Below, piece by piece: positions 47,847 to 56,396 of a DNA stretch of 64,000 nt. Every line of letters starts with the position of its first letter. Positions within the stretch are counted from its first letter, which is position 1. The position numbers and the translations under genes are program-made. The stretch lies in the NCBI RefSeq assembly GCF_018257795.1, contig NZ_JAERJD010000012.1, positions 39,525 to 103,524 of the forward strand, read 5' to 3'. This stretch comes from Citrobacter sp. JGM124. Lineage in GTDB: Bacteria; Pseudomonadota; Gammaproteobacteria; Enterobacterales; Enterobacteriaceae. The notes under the pieces are model-generated. The model worked only from the letters and a program-made list of their open reading frames with translations. It did not search any database and had not been told where the DNA came from.

Positions 47847-48470
47847 TTATGCGGGTTTCAGGCCAGGTTCTACCACACTGTAAATCTGATGATTAAGTGA
47901 TGGGCTATTAGCCTGCTTTACAACTTCTGTTGCCACATCCGCGCGCATTACCAGGCCATGTACGTCATCTTCCTGAAAAAGTTGCGCTTTACCTGTTGGC
48001 GGGCCATTTAACAGCCCGCCAGGCCGCAGGATGGTAAATTCAAGGCTGCTGGTTTGTAACCAGCTTTCAGCCAGAGATTTTTCACGAACCGCCTGGCCAA
48101 AAGCAGCCCGGTAACGTGGTGACAGATAAGCCCAGCTGTCACCACACCCCAGGGAAGTGACCAGTATCATGCGTGAGATACCTGCCTGTTCTGCACAGTT
48201 GATCACGGTTCGGTGAGCCAGGTAGTCCTGGGAGCCTCCCATGGTTGAGATGATGGTTGCGCCAGGCCCCGCCAGCTGGCAGGCCTGACTGACGACGGCT
48301 TCATCACAAGCATCACCCACCAATACGGTGGCGCCTTTCGCCCGTAGAAATTGTGCAGCATCTTCCTTTCTGACCAGGGCAATAACAGATTGTGATGCTT
48401 CGAGTGCCTGTAAAGCAGTTAGCAGGCCAACGCCTTTACCGCCCGCACCAAAAATTAACCAGGGTGTCAT
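47847..48470 (-). CDS. NAD(P)-binding NmrA/SDR-like protein
   Basis: 207 aa from the ATG at 48470 (AAGGAAA site); a start at 48500 is less likely. Rossmann motif at the N-terminus (LIFGAGGKGVGLLTAL), then the atypical-SDR features IISTMGGSQDYLAHRTVIN, ILVTSLGCGDS and FTILRPGGLLNG. Proteins of this kind act as small reductases or redox sensors. No substrate can be named. Single gene. Confidence 0.82.
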   Translation of the reverse strand: MTPWLIFGAGGKGVGLLTALQALEASQSVIALVRKEDAAQFLRAKGATVLVGDACDEAVVSQACQLAGPGATIISTMGGSQDYLAHRTVINCAEQAGISRMILVTSLGCGDSWAYLSPRYRAAFGQAVREKSLAESWLQTSSLEFTILRPGGLLNGPPTGKAQLFQEDDVHGLVMRADVATEVVKQANSPSLNHQIYSVVEPGLKPA

Positions 48471-48780
48471 GCTTTTTTCCTTTGCATTGCCAACAACCAT
48501 TTATCAGAAATTAACTGTCATTATTACCAGTATCCCTGAGCGCATTATGAATAACAGCATTGCGTAACTCATTCGGAAGTGCAATCGGGAATATAGACCA
48601 TTTGTTGTCAATCAGGATTGGATGCTCCTCTAAAGATGTCAAGAAAACGCATTCATTTCATGGTGCAATCCACAAGGTCTACCCTGGCGATGGGCATACT
48701 GCCATGATTCGTTGAGCAGCGAAGTATTCTGCCTGATAACAGGGCAATCTGGTTACTGTCAACTTACAGAGGGCAGTAAC
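48471..48780. other. intergenic region, divergent promoters
   Basis: About 310 bp between the NmrA-like gene (-) and the ABM-like operon (+). It should contain both promoters. No repeat, RNA gene or clear operator was seen. Confidence 0.4.
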
Positions 48781-49104
48781 ATGATTGCAGTTATCTTTGA
48801 AGCGGGAGTCATTCCCGAACAGCAATATCGCTATTTGGAACTGGCTGAGGCGCTTAAACCCCAACTGGCTAATATTGACGGTTTCATCTCAATAGAGCGT
48901 TTTCAAAGCCTGAACAATAAAGGGAAGCTACTGTCGTTATCCTTTTGGCGTGATGAAGAAGCCGTTATGTTGTGGAAAAAAAATCTGCACCATGCTGCAG
49001 CCCAGGCTGAAGGACGGGCAACCATTTTTTCCTATTACCATATTCGAGTGGTTCAAACCCTCAGGGACTATCACTCAGAGAGCGGAGTACCCAGCCATGT
49101 ATGA
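48781..49104 (+). CDS. antibiotic biosynthesis monooxygenase (ABM)-like protein
   Basis: 107 aa from the ATG at 48781 (AGAGGGCAG upstream). Dimeric alpha-beta barrel fold: [59 protein letters not shown]. Such small proteins include quinol monooxygenases, haem oxygenase-like enzymes and many unknowns. It overlaps the next gene by 8 bp and is followed by an ACT protein and an ArsR regulator, so the three form one operon. Confidence 0.82.
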   Translation: MIAVIFEAGVIPEQQYRYLELAEALKPQLANIDGFISIERFQSLNNKGKLLSLSFWRDEEAVMLWKKNLHHAAAQAEGRATIFSYYHIRVVQTLRDYHSESGVPSHV

Positions 49105-49492
49105 TATTCATGTAGTATTAAATAATACGCCAGGTGAACTGGCTGCGCTGGGGCAGATTCTGGGCCTTAACGATATAGGCCTGGAAGGCGGAGGAGTATT
49201 CACGGTAGGCAATGAGGCCCATGCGCACTTCTTGGTGGCCGAGGGTGAAAAAGCTAAAATAGTACTGGAGCAGGCTGGTTTGCGAGTTGCTCGGTTATGC
49301 CGTCCTTTAATCCGTAAACTAAAACAAGAGCGTCCAGGCGAACTGGGCGAGATTGCAGCCGTTCTGGCGAATAACCGTGTGAATATTTTGGCTCAATACA
49401 GTGATCATGATAATCAACTGATACTTGTCACCGACAATCATCGCCTGGCTGATGAAGTCACTCAGCGCTGGGCAGTCATAGTGAATAAATAA
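49097..49492 (+). CDS. ACT-domain protein
   Basis: 131 aa from the ATG at 49097 (GGAG 9 bases upstream). Two ACT-like halves: [19 protein letters not shown] and [23 protein letters not shown] domains bind amino acids or other small effectors, so it may be a sensor for the operon. No catalytic domain is attached. The next gene starts immediately after its stop. Confidence 0.78.
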   Translation: MYDIHVVLNNTPGELAALGQILGLNDIGLEGGGVFTVGNEAHAHFLVAEGEKAKIVLEQAGLRVARLCRPLIRKLKQERPGELGEIAAVLANNRVNILAQYSDHDNQLILVTDNHRLADEVTQRWAVIVNK

Positions 49493-49493
49493 G

Positions 49494-50195
49494 TTGAAAC
49501 AGACAAATATCGTGGATAATGACAGGTTTCTGGAAGAGGCTATGGCTGGGGTAGCGGCAGCCATGGCAGATGTGTCACGAGTAAAAATGCTTTGTGCACT
49601 GATGGACGGACGTGCCTGGACAGCAACGGAGTTGAGTACCGTGGCTGAAATCAGCCCTTCCACGGCCAGTGCACATCTTGCGCGTCTGGTGAGTGGGCAG
49701 CTTATCTCGTGTTTATGTCAGGGACGTCATCGGTATTATCGTCTGTTTAATCGTGAGGTGGCTGAACTGCTTGAGAAAGTGATGAACATTTCATGGCCAG
49801 TGACTTCTGTCGCAAAGATCAGCACCCCTCCCTCATTACGCCATGCTCGGACCTGCTATGACCATTTAGCCGGTGAGGTGGCTGTCAATATTTATGATTT
49901 TATGCTTGCGGAACAGTGGATAAGTGTTGATGGCAGTGCGGTGACCACAAAAGGGGCTGCGTATTTCGCACAACTTGGCATGACGTTCAGATCATCATCA
50001 CGCCGCAAGAAATGCGGTGCCTGTCTGGACTGTAGTGAAAGACGTTTTCATCTTGGTGGGGAGGTGGGTGCCATTTTTTTTAGTCATTGTGAATATAAAG
50101 GGTGGTTAACTAGAACGCCCGGATTCCGTGAAGTTAATATCACTGCCGCCGGTCGCCATGCGTTTAAACGATATTTTGGGGTTGAAGGGAAATAA
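49494..50195 (+). CDS. ArsR-family regulator with Cys-rich C-terminal domain
   Basis: 233 aa if started at the TTG at 49494; a GTG at 49512 is an alternative and neither has a strong ribosome site. N-terminal ArsR winged helix: MADVSRVKMLCALMDGRAWTATELSTVAEISPSTASAHLARLV...GRHRYYRL. The C-terminal domain has CGACLDCSERRFHLGG, a place where relatives carry CxDWSERRPHL, so an extra Cys is present here. It probably controls its own operon. Ligand unknown. Confidence 0.8.
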   Translation: MKQTNIVDNDRFLEEAMAGVAAAMADVSRVKMLCALMDGRAWTATELSTVAEISPSTASAHLARLVSGQLISCLCQGRHRYYRLFNREVAELLEKVMNISWPVTSVAKISTPPSLRHARTCYDHLAGEVAVNIYDFMLAEQWISVDGSAVTTKGAAYFAQLGMTFRSSSRRKKCGACLDCSERRFHLGGEVGAIFFSHCEYKGWLTRTPGFREVNITAAGRHAFKRYFGVEGK

Positions 50196-50244
50196 CGAAC
50201 AGGCTGTTATCAGAAATCCCGACTGATATTATAGAGCCATCATC

Positions 50245-50264
50245 GCCGGGAGAGGACTCCCGGC
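50245..50264. terminator. hairpin between arsR-type gene and malY
   Basis: GCCGGGAG (50245-50252) pairs perfectly with CTCCCGGC (50257-50264) between two converging genes. The T run is poor. Confidence 0.5.
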
Positions 50265-50280
50265 TGTCATTAACCTGATA

Positions 50281-51462
50281 TCAGTTAAATGATTTTATAG
50301 CACGAATAAATCTATCCACGCCGTCTGCTAATTTTTCACGTGAACAGCCAACATTGAAACGAATATAACCCCGGCCTTCATCACCGTAAGTATCACCAGG
50401 CATAATGGCGACTTTTTCCTGATGAATTAAACGATGTTGTAACGCTTTATCATCAATCTTAAGAGGGGATATATCTATCCAGGCGAGATAGGTTGACTCT
50501 GGGATCTGCCATTTTAATTCTGGCAGGTCAGTATCTAAGCGTTTCTTTAAATAACTCAGATTATCAAAAAGATAGCGACGAAGCTGGTTAAACCAATCAT
50601 CACAGTCCGTGTAGGCGACGATGTGCGCGATAACCGCAAAAATAGCGGGTGATGACAAACCATCACAGACTTTTAATTTATTAAAATAGGCATCACGCGA
50701 AGCAGTATCATTAATAATTCCGTAAGCTCCTGTTAAAGCAGGAATATTGAATGACTTTGAGGCCGAGGTAAACAGTGCGTAAGGTTCTGTAGTAATCGCG
50801 GATAAGGGAATATGTTTGGCCTGTTCCCAGCAAAGATCCATATGAATTTCATCACTGATAATTCGCACATCATGGCGCTTACACAGTTCTGACATCAGGA
50901 CAAGTTCTTCCCTAGACCACACTTTACCCGTGGGGTTATGGGGGTTACAGAGTAGTAGCACTCGAGTGGTCGGTTCAGCCAACAGTTTCTCGAGTTGTGC
51001 CATATCACAAACCCACTGGTCATCTTGTCGGTTTAATGGACAAGGGCGAATTTTTCGTTGGTTTCCTGTAATCGTTTTATAAAATGCGTCATAAGCCGGT
51101 GTGTGTACCACAACACCTTCACCGATTTTACTCCACAGACAGATCAATTGACTCACCATATAGATAACGGATGGCCCATACACAATCTGTTGCGTCTGAA
51201 TCTCATTGTTAAAACGTTTTTTAAACCAGCCCTGTATAGCGGAAAGAAAATCACTATGCTGCCAGCGGCTATAACCAAACACACCATGCTCGGTTCGTTT
51301 CACCATCGCTTCAATAATGTTTGGTGCAGTCGCGAAATCCATATCAGAAATAGTGAACGGCAGTAAGTTGGCTTCACCAAATCTGTCCTGAACAAAATCC
51401 CATTGAGTACAATATGTATTATGACGATCAACAGGTTTTGAAAAGTCGTTATCTCTCTTCAT
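50281..51462 (-). CDS. malY: bifunctional C-S lyase / mal regulon modulator MalY
   Basis: 393 aa from the ATG at 51462 (TGGAAA site); an ATG at 51477 would add five residues. PatB/MalY-type PLP enzyme: LPFTISDMDFATAP, HGVFGYSRW, LLCNPHNPTGKVW, ISDEIHMDL and the PLP lysine in SASKSFNIPALTG. E. coli MalY is a cystathionine beta-lyase that also binds and inhibits MalT. It lies behind malX in the same direction and both face malI, as in E. coli. Confidence 0.94.
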   Translation of the reverse strand: MKRDNDFSKPVDRHNTYCTQWDFVQDRFGEANLLPFTISDMDFATAPNIIEAMVKRTEHGVFGYSRWQHSDFLSAIQGWFKKRFNNEIQTQQIVYGPSVIYMVSQLICLWSKIGEGVVVHTPAYDAFYKTITGNQRKIRPCPLNRQDDQWVCDMAQLEKLLAEPTTRVLLLCNPHNPTGKVWSREELVLMSELCKRHDVRIISDEIHMDLCWEQAKHIPLSAITTEPYALFTSASKSFNIPALTGAYGIINDTASRDAYFNKLKVCDGLSSPAIFAVIAHIVAYTDCDDWFNQLRRYLFDNLSYLKKRLDTDLPELKWQIPESTYLAWIDISPLKIDDKALQHRLIHQEKVAIMPGDTYGDEGRGYIRFNVGCSREKLADGVDRFIRAIKSFN

Positions 51463-51524
51463 GAGCGTTTCCATCATATTAATAATTACGGCACAGCGCC
51501 TGGCTTCTGTGCCGTATGATTAAT

Positions 51525-53120
51525 TTATTTTTCTGTTGCTTGTATCAGCCGATCTAATTCATCTTTGACTGACTGAACCTGCGGGCCAATAACAACCTGT
51601 AAATTATTATCATTAAGGCGAACTATCCCGATGGCCTTGAGTGATTTTAATTCAGCATCATCAATTTTACTCATGTCTTTCACTGACATGCGCAGTCGTG
51701 TAATACAGTTATCAAGCGAGACAATATTCTCTTTTCCCCCTAATGCTTGCAAAATAGCATCAGAATCATAGCCAGATTTGGTCGTGATTGGGGCGGCAGA
51801 TTTCGCTTTACTGACCGCTTTATCATCTGTGTCACGTCCTGGTGTTTTGATATTAAAACGGGTAATTGCAAAGCGGAAAATCGCGTAATAAGAGACAAAC
51901 CAAATGAAGGCAACAACAGGAACCATATACCATTTGGTGTCAATGCCATGCAGAATACCAAAGACAACAAAATCGATAAGATTGCCGTCCGTATTACCAA
52001 TTGTCACGCCAGTGACAGCCATCACCGTAAAACCAAGACCAGTCAGAATTGCGTGGATCAGGTACAGGAACGGGGCGACAAACAGGAATAAGAATTCAAT
52101 AGGTTCAGTAGTGCCACCAATCACACAGGCCACAACACCAGAGATCAGCAGTCCTTTAATTTTGTGACGATTCCCAGGATGTGCACAGTGATAGATAGCC
52201 AATGCGGCACCTGGTAAGCCGCCTAAAAATGCGGGCATTTTACCTTGAGACAGGAATTGTGTGGCACTCTCTGAAAAGCCATGGGTTGTTGGGCAGGATA
52301 GCTGCGCCTGGAAAATGGTTAATGCACCGCTGACTTGATGGCCACACACTTCCATGGTTCCACCTGCCTCCGTGAAACGGATCAGAGCCACTAAAATATG
52401 GTGAAGCCCGAAAGGTAATAATAAACGTTCACCGGAACCAAAAATCATAGGGCCAAAAGCCCCCGCACTGCTAATAAGATGACCTAATCCTGAAATGCCC
52501 ATGGCAAACCATGGCCAAATTAACGGTACTAATAGACCCACTAAGCCCAGGACTAAGGTAGTAATAATGGGAACAAACCGAGTGCCACCAAAGAAGGCTA
52601 ATGCGTCAGGCAGACGAATAGTGTTAAAACGCTCATGTAAGAAATAGACAATGATACCGACAATAACAGCCCCTAAAATACCGGAGTCAATGGACTGAAT
52701 TCCAATAATATTTTGGATGTTATGTGCTTTTAAAATTGCCTGGTCCGTGGTGGGTAATATCCCTTGTATGGTGAGATAAAAATTTGTCGCCAGGTTGAAA
52801 ACGGCAAAACCAACAAAACCTGCAAATGCGGCAACACCTTTATTCTCACGTGCCAGACCGAGTGGGATTGCGATAGCAAACATAACCGGTAGGAAGCTAA
52901 AGGCAAAAGAGCCGACTTTACTCATCCAGATAAAAGTGAGCTGAAAGGCAGGGTGATCAAGAAAAGGGAGTAGCGTAATAACATCATGGCTACTGAGTGA
53001 ACTGCCGATACCCAACATAATTCCACAGAATGAAAGTAGGGCGACAGGTAACATAAACGTCTTACCTAAACTCTGGAAAAACTCCCAAAGTGTTATTTTT
53101 TGCTTTTGTGGTTTGCTCAT
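51525..53120 (-). CDS. malX: PTS glucose/maltose-type EIICB component MalX
   Basis: 531 aa (E. coli 530). EIIC membrane domain (VTLWEFF-like start; GERLLLPFGLHHILVALIRF; GGTTEPIEFLFLF) and C-terminal EIIB with the phosphocysteine in LDNCITRLRMSV. It can carry glucose or maltose by facilitated diffusion or PTS in E. coli; the natural substrate is not settled. Promoter faces malI with MalI-type operators. Confidence 0.95.
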   Translation of the reverse strand: MSKPQKQKITLWEFFQSLGKTFMLPVALLSFCGIMLGIGSSLSSHDVITLLPFLDHPAFQLTFIWMSKVGSFAFSFLPVMFAIAIPLGLARENKGVAAFAGFVGFAVFNLATNFYLTIQGILPTTDQAILKAHNIQNIIGIQSIDSGILGAVIVGIIVYFLHERFNTIRLPDALAFFGGTRFVPIITTLVLGLVGLLVPLIWPWFAMGISGLGHLISSAGAFGPMIFGSGERLLLPFGLHHILVALIRFTEAGGTMEVCGHQVSGALTIFQAQLSCPTTHGFSESATQFLSQGKMPAFLGGLPGAALAIYHCAHPGNRHKIKGLLISGVVACVIGGTTEPIEFLFLFVAPFLYLIHAILTGLGFTVMAVTGVTIGNTDGNLIDFVVFGILHGIDTKWYMVPVVAFIWFVSYYAIFRFAITRFNIKTPGRDTDDKAVSKAKSAAPITTKSGYDSDAILQALGGKENIVSLDNCITRLRMSVKDMSKIDDAELKSLKAIGIVRLNDNNLQVVIGPQVQSVKDELDRLIQATEK

Positions 53121-53160
53121 ATAGCGTTCCAGGGGCAGATTAAAGGTTTAGGTAAAACAG

Positions 53161-53176
53161 GGTAAAACGTTTTACC
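53161..53176. promoter_or_regulatory. MalI-type operator, malX-proximal
   Basis: The perfect 16-bp palindrome GGTAAAACGTTTTACC lies 40 bp upstream of malX. It is a LacI-family operator with the central CG and matches MalI sites known from E. coli (GATAAAACGTTTTATC). Confidence 0.85.
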
Positions 53177-53238
53177 TAATTAAGTTGTATGTTTGATCAC
53201 AAAAATATCCATTATTTTGTGATGTACATCTACAAACA

Positions 53239-53254
53239 GGTAAAACGTTTTATC
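53239..53254. promoter_or_regulatory. MalI-type operator, malI-proximal
   Basis: GGTAAAACGTTTTATC, one base off perfect symmetry, 48 bp before malI. Centre-to-centre distance from the other operator is 78 bp. It should give autorepression of malI. Confidence 0.82.
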
Positions 53255-53302
53255 CATGATGATGTAAAATAAAGATCCTATTTTCAAGGATGCTGATTTT
53301 CT

Positions 53303-54331
53303 ATGACTGTCAGGAAAGTGACCATTACTGATGTCGCGCAAGAGGCGGGGGTTTCTGTTGCCACTGTGTCACTGGTACTGAGTGGTAAAGGGCGTATTTC
53401 CCAAAAGACGGCGGATAAAGTCAATGCGACCATCGAAGCATTAGGCTATGTCCGTAATCAACAGGCCGCTTTTTTAAGGGGCAACGTCTCTAATGTTATT
53501 GGTTTAATTATTCCTGATTTAACAGAGCCTTTCTATTCAGAGGTCGCTTCGGGAGTTAGTCAGTTCATTGAAAAACAAAATAAAATTGTTTTTTTAACCC
53601 AATGTGGGAAGAGTCAAAAAAGTTTTGACCTTTGCCTTGATAGCCTCATTCGCTATGGTGTGGATGGGATCATTGTTGGCAGTGGCATATTTCTCAATAA
53701 CGAAGTGTTATCACGTTTAGCACATTCCCGCATTCCCGTCGTTTGTGCTGCCCGTGCGAGTGAATGTTCAGGCGTGGATATTATTCGCCCGGATAATACC
53801 CTGGCAGCAAAGATAGCCACTGAGCATTTAATCAAAAATGGACATCATCAGATTGCCTATTTTGGCGGTGAAAGTGATTCCCTGACCCGGGCTGAAAGAA
53901 TTGGTGGCTATTGTTCAACCCTGATTCAGTATGGTCTTCCCTTCAGAACGGAATGGATTGTTGACTCTGATGATAAACAACAAAATATCATTGAGAAAAT
54001 AACCGAATTTTTGCAGCAATTCCCTAAAGTAAGTGCTGTGGTTTGTCATAATACGGCGACCGCATTGGGGGCCTATCTTGGGGCATTAAAGAGGGGGAAT
54101 ACCATTAGCACGGTAGATAATCATAGCTATTTCAACCAAGAAATTTCCCTGTTAGGTTTTGATAATATAGGGAGTGAAGCATTGTATGACATCCCGGTTT
54201 CGTTCATTACCCAGCCGTCAAAAGAGGTGGGAACACAGGCTGCGATTAAAATTATTGAACGTATTAATGGTTATGATACCCCGCCGCAAAGTGTCTTGCT
54301 GCCAGCTGGGTTTTCACAGCTGAAGAGCTGA
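53303..54331 (+). CDS. malI: LacI-family repressor MalI
   Basis: 342 aa. N-terminal helix-turn-helix and hinge (VTITDVAQEAGVSVATVSLVLSGKGRISQ), then the periplasmic-binding-like sensor core (VIGLIIPDLTEPFYSEVASGV). Represses malXY and itself through the two operators in the 182-bp divergent gap. The inducer is unknown even in E. coli. Confidence 0.95.
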   Translation: MTVRKVTITDVAQEAGVSVATVSLVLSGKGRISQKTADKVNATIEALGYVRNQQAAFLRGNVSNVIGLIIPDLTEPFYSEVASGVSQFIEKQNKIVFLTQCGKSQKSFDLCLDSLIRYGVDGIIVGSGIFLNNEVLSRLAHSRIPVVCAARASECSGVDIIRPDNTLAAKIATEHLIKNGHHQIAYFGGESDSLTRAERIGGYCSTLIQYGLPFRTEWIVDSDDKQQNIIEKITEFLQQFPKVSAVVCHNTATALGAYLGALKRGNTISTVDNHSYFNQEISLLGFDNIGSEALYDIPVSFITQPSKEVGTQAAIKIIERINGYDTPPQSVLLPAGFSQLKS

Positions 54332-54563
54332 TACGACGCCTGTTTACCAGTGATATATCTCTGCCCCTTTTCTTATCTCCCCTGCCTGAAGCGCTGTTGA
54401 TGATAATGCTAAAAACAGAGAAGGGGGACAACTTCAGACTGGACACTGTGCTGGGGGAGTAGAGCCACGCGAACTGCACATGATGGGAAACGTATAGTTC
54501 GGCAAATTGGAATCTGGCAAAGCAGGGCGCAGAGACCAGGCATTCACCGGAACCCCAGAAAGC

Positions 54564-54590
54564 AAAAAACCAGCCCGTAGGCTGGTTTTT
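54564..54590 (-). terminator. terminator of the tRNA-Phe transcript
   Basis: ACCAGCC (54569-54575) pairs with GGCTGGT (54580-54586) with A and T runs outside. It lies just beyond the 3' end of the tRNA on its strand. Confidence 0.85.
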
Positions 54591-54598
54591 CTAAATAG

Positions 54599-54674
54599 TG
54601 GTGCCCGGACTCGGAATCGAACCAAGGACACGGGGATTTTCAATCCCCTGCTCTACCGACTGAGCTATCCGGGC
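54599..54674 (-). tRNA. pheV/pheU: tRNA-Phe (GAA)
   Basis: 76 nt including encoded CCA. Cloverleaf: acceptor GCCCGGA/TCCGGGC, anticodon loop with GAA (GGGGATTGAAAATCCCC), T-loop GGTTCGATTCC. The sequence is what I recall for E. coli tRNA-Phe. tRNA-Phe genes are common island integration sites, but no integrase or duplicated 3' end was found here. Confidence 0.98.
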
Positions 54675-54868
54675 AACGGGGCGCATTAAACCCTAATCAG
54701 CGTTGTGCGTCAATGATATTTCAGTAAAAAGAATGCGTTTGCTCAACTTTGCGGCAAATTTTGCAATATTGCTGTCAATGGCTGCGTATTCACCGCCTCT
54801 TCGCTCTTTTGTAGCCGTTTCACCGCCAAGGATGATGCAAAGAAAAAGATAAACAATCTCTCATTTAT

Positions 54869-55180
54869 TCACAGTGGGTGAACGGCGTCTACTTCATGCT
54901 GAAAGACATAAGGATCAGATAACAGGCCAAATTTATCATCATCTTGATAGGTGACGGCAACATGGTAGTCATGGCCCGCAAAAGCTTTGATAGATTCAAT
55001 ATCAGTCCAATAAGTGGCGAGAAAAAAATGCGCCCAGTTTCCCTGGGAGACTCTTTTCACAAAAGCTCCCTTGTTGCCTTCTATTTCCCTGGAATGTCGT
55101 ACACCTGTTGATTCAAGGTGTTTAGCGAAGGCATCCGCATGCGCAAGAGGGACACAGCCATGCCATGTTCTTACTATCAT
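54869..55180 (-). CDS. ABM-domain protein
   Basis: 103 aa. Dimeric alpha-beta barrel: MIVRTWHGCVPLAHADAFAKHLESTGV, WAHFFLATYWTDIESIKAFAG, DKFGLLSDPYVFQHEV. Antibiotic-biosynthesis-monooxygenase-like fold; no substrate can be given. Single gene, divergent from the decarboxylase at 55386. Confidence 0.82.
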   Translation of the reverse strand: MIVRTWHGCVPLAHADAFAKHLESTGVRHSREIEGNKGAFVKRVSQGNWAHFFLATYWTDIESIKAFAGHDYHVAVTYQDDDKFGLLSDPYVFQHEVDAVHPL

Positions 55181-55385
55181 TATTTTTCTCCATTAAAAAT
55201 AGGATGTTAAAAATCACTGACAGTGAGCCAGGAGCAGTACGCTATCACAAAGAGGAGATTCGAGCGACGCAACAGACACATGGGGATAAACAGAACAGAA
55301 GATATATTCTTAAGCGACAAATGCTGCATTTTGTAGAATCAGTACTATATTTTTACAGTGGCCTGATTGTTGTGAGAAGAGTGTC

Positions 55386-56084
55386 GTGAGTAAAATTGTT
55401 CAGTTTTCAACTATTGGTGCGTTAATGGCGGGTTACTTTCGTGGTGAGTATGATGCCAGTGCACTCAAACATCCTGATGCTTTTGGGCTGGGGTGTTCGC
55501 AAGGTATTAATGGTGAGCTGACTATTTTTCAGGGTAAGGTTTGGGAGGCCACTGCCGGCGAGGCTCCCCACCTTCTACGACAGGAAATGCTCCCTTTCTT
55601 ACAGGTAACAGAATTCGTCCCGGAACGTACAGCCTCTGTGGTGAACATTGATCAGCATAATGCTGAACAGCATCTGAACCAGTTCATTCCCCTGCAAAAC
55701 ATTTTTTTAGCTGTCTGTATTGAAGCCACTTTTGATCACTTGGTAATAAGAAGGCCTCAGCCCGCGAGTGATATACCGCGTGACATCAACGATTTTGCAC
55801 GAACTCAACAAGAGGATACTTTAAATAACATTAATGGGTATCTTATCGGTTTCTGGACTCCCGTCTTATTCGGGCGCATTTCCGTGCCTGGTTTTCATTT
55901 TCATTTCATTGATGAAAAAAGAAACAATAGTGGGCACGTGCTGGAATTTTCAGCAAAGAAAGCCATATTAAAATATCAAGAAAAACAGACAATTGAAGTG
56001 ACAAACCCGGGTTCTGCGGAATATAAAAATATGACTATCGATTTATCATCACTTGATAAATCGATTGAGCACGTTGAAAAATAA
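55386..56084 (+). CDS. alpha-acetolactate decarboxylase homologue, standalone
   Basis: 232 aa from a GTG at 55386 (GAGAAG upstream). Acetolactate decarboxylase family: STIGALMAGYFRGEY near the start and the metal-binding block RISVPGFHFHFIDEKRNNSGHVLEF with three histidines. In butanediol producers this enzyme makes acetoin, but budB and budC are not next to it. It is shorter than BudA (about 260 aa) and sits between an ABM gene and an adhesin. Activity is likely but the pathway partner is elsewhere or absent. Confidence 0.82.
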   Translation: MSKIVQFSTIGALMAGYFRGEYDASALKHPDAFGLGCSQGINGELTIFQGKVWEATAGEAPHLLRQEMLPFLQVTEFVPERTASVVNIDQHNAEQHLNQFIPLQNIFLAVCIEATFDHLVIRRPQPASDIPRDINDFARTQQEDTLNNINGYLIGFWTPVLFGRISVPGFHFHFIDEKRNNSGHVLEFSAKKAILKYQEKQTIEVTNPGSAEYKNMTIDLSSLDKSIEHVEK

Positions 56085-56396
56085 AATTTCCCTTATGTTT
56101 TCTTACCCCTTTCCCCCGAACTGCGGTGATTAACATCAGCTGTAGTTCATCACTCTGAAAGTTCCAGTTATAACTTAATTATTTACAGATAAACCCCGTG
56201 ATTGGTCTATTTTTATGGGGTAAATGTTTCTAATTGTTTGAATTTATTTTGTTATTTTTCAATTTCTGGGCGGTGGGACATAGCTGCTGTTGCGTCAAAT
56301 TATTTCTGCAAATTTCCAGATTCTTCCTATGCGCTGTGAAAAACCGACTACACTTTATTTATAAAATTGTAGCCAAATTACAGTCAAAGGTGTGTC
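56085..56396. other. upstream region of the autotransporter gene
   Basis: About 310 bp, AT-rich, with no gene. It must hold the adhesin promoter. The last bases give an AAAGG ribosome site before the ATG at 56397. No clear operator or phase-variation repeat was seen. Confidence 0.45.

Noticed and set aside
54332..54700. Possible genomic-island attachment site at tRNA-Phe
   Set aside because: tRNA-Phe is a common target, but I found no integrase nearby and no second copy of the tRNA 3' end in the window.
55165..55389. 74-codon + frame before the acetolactate decarboxylase gene
   Set aside because: Overlaps the divergent promoter region and the next start; no family resemblance.
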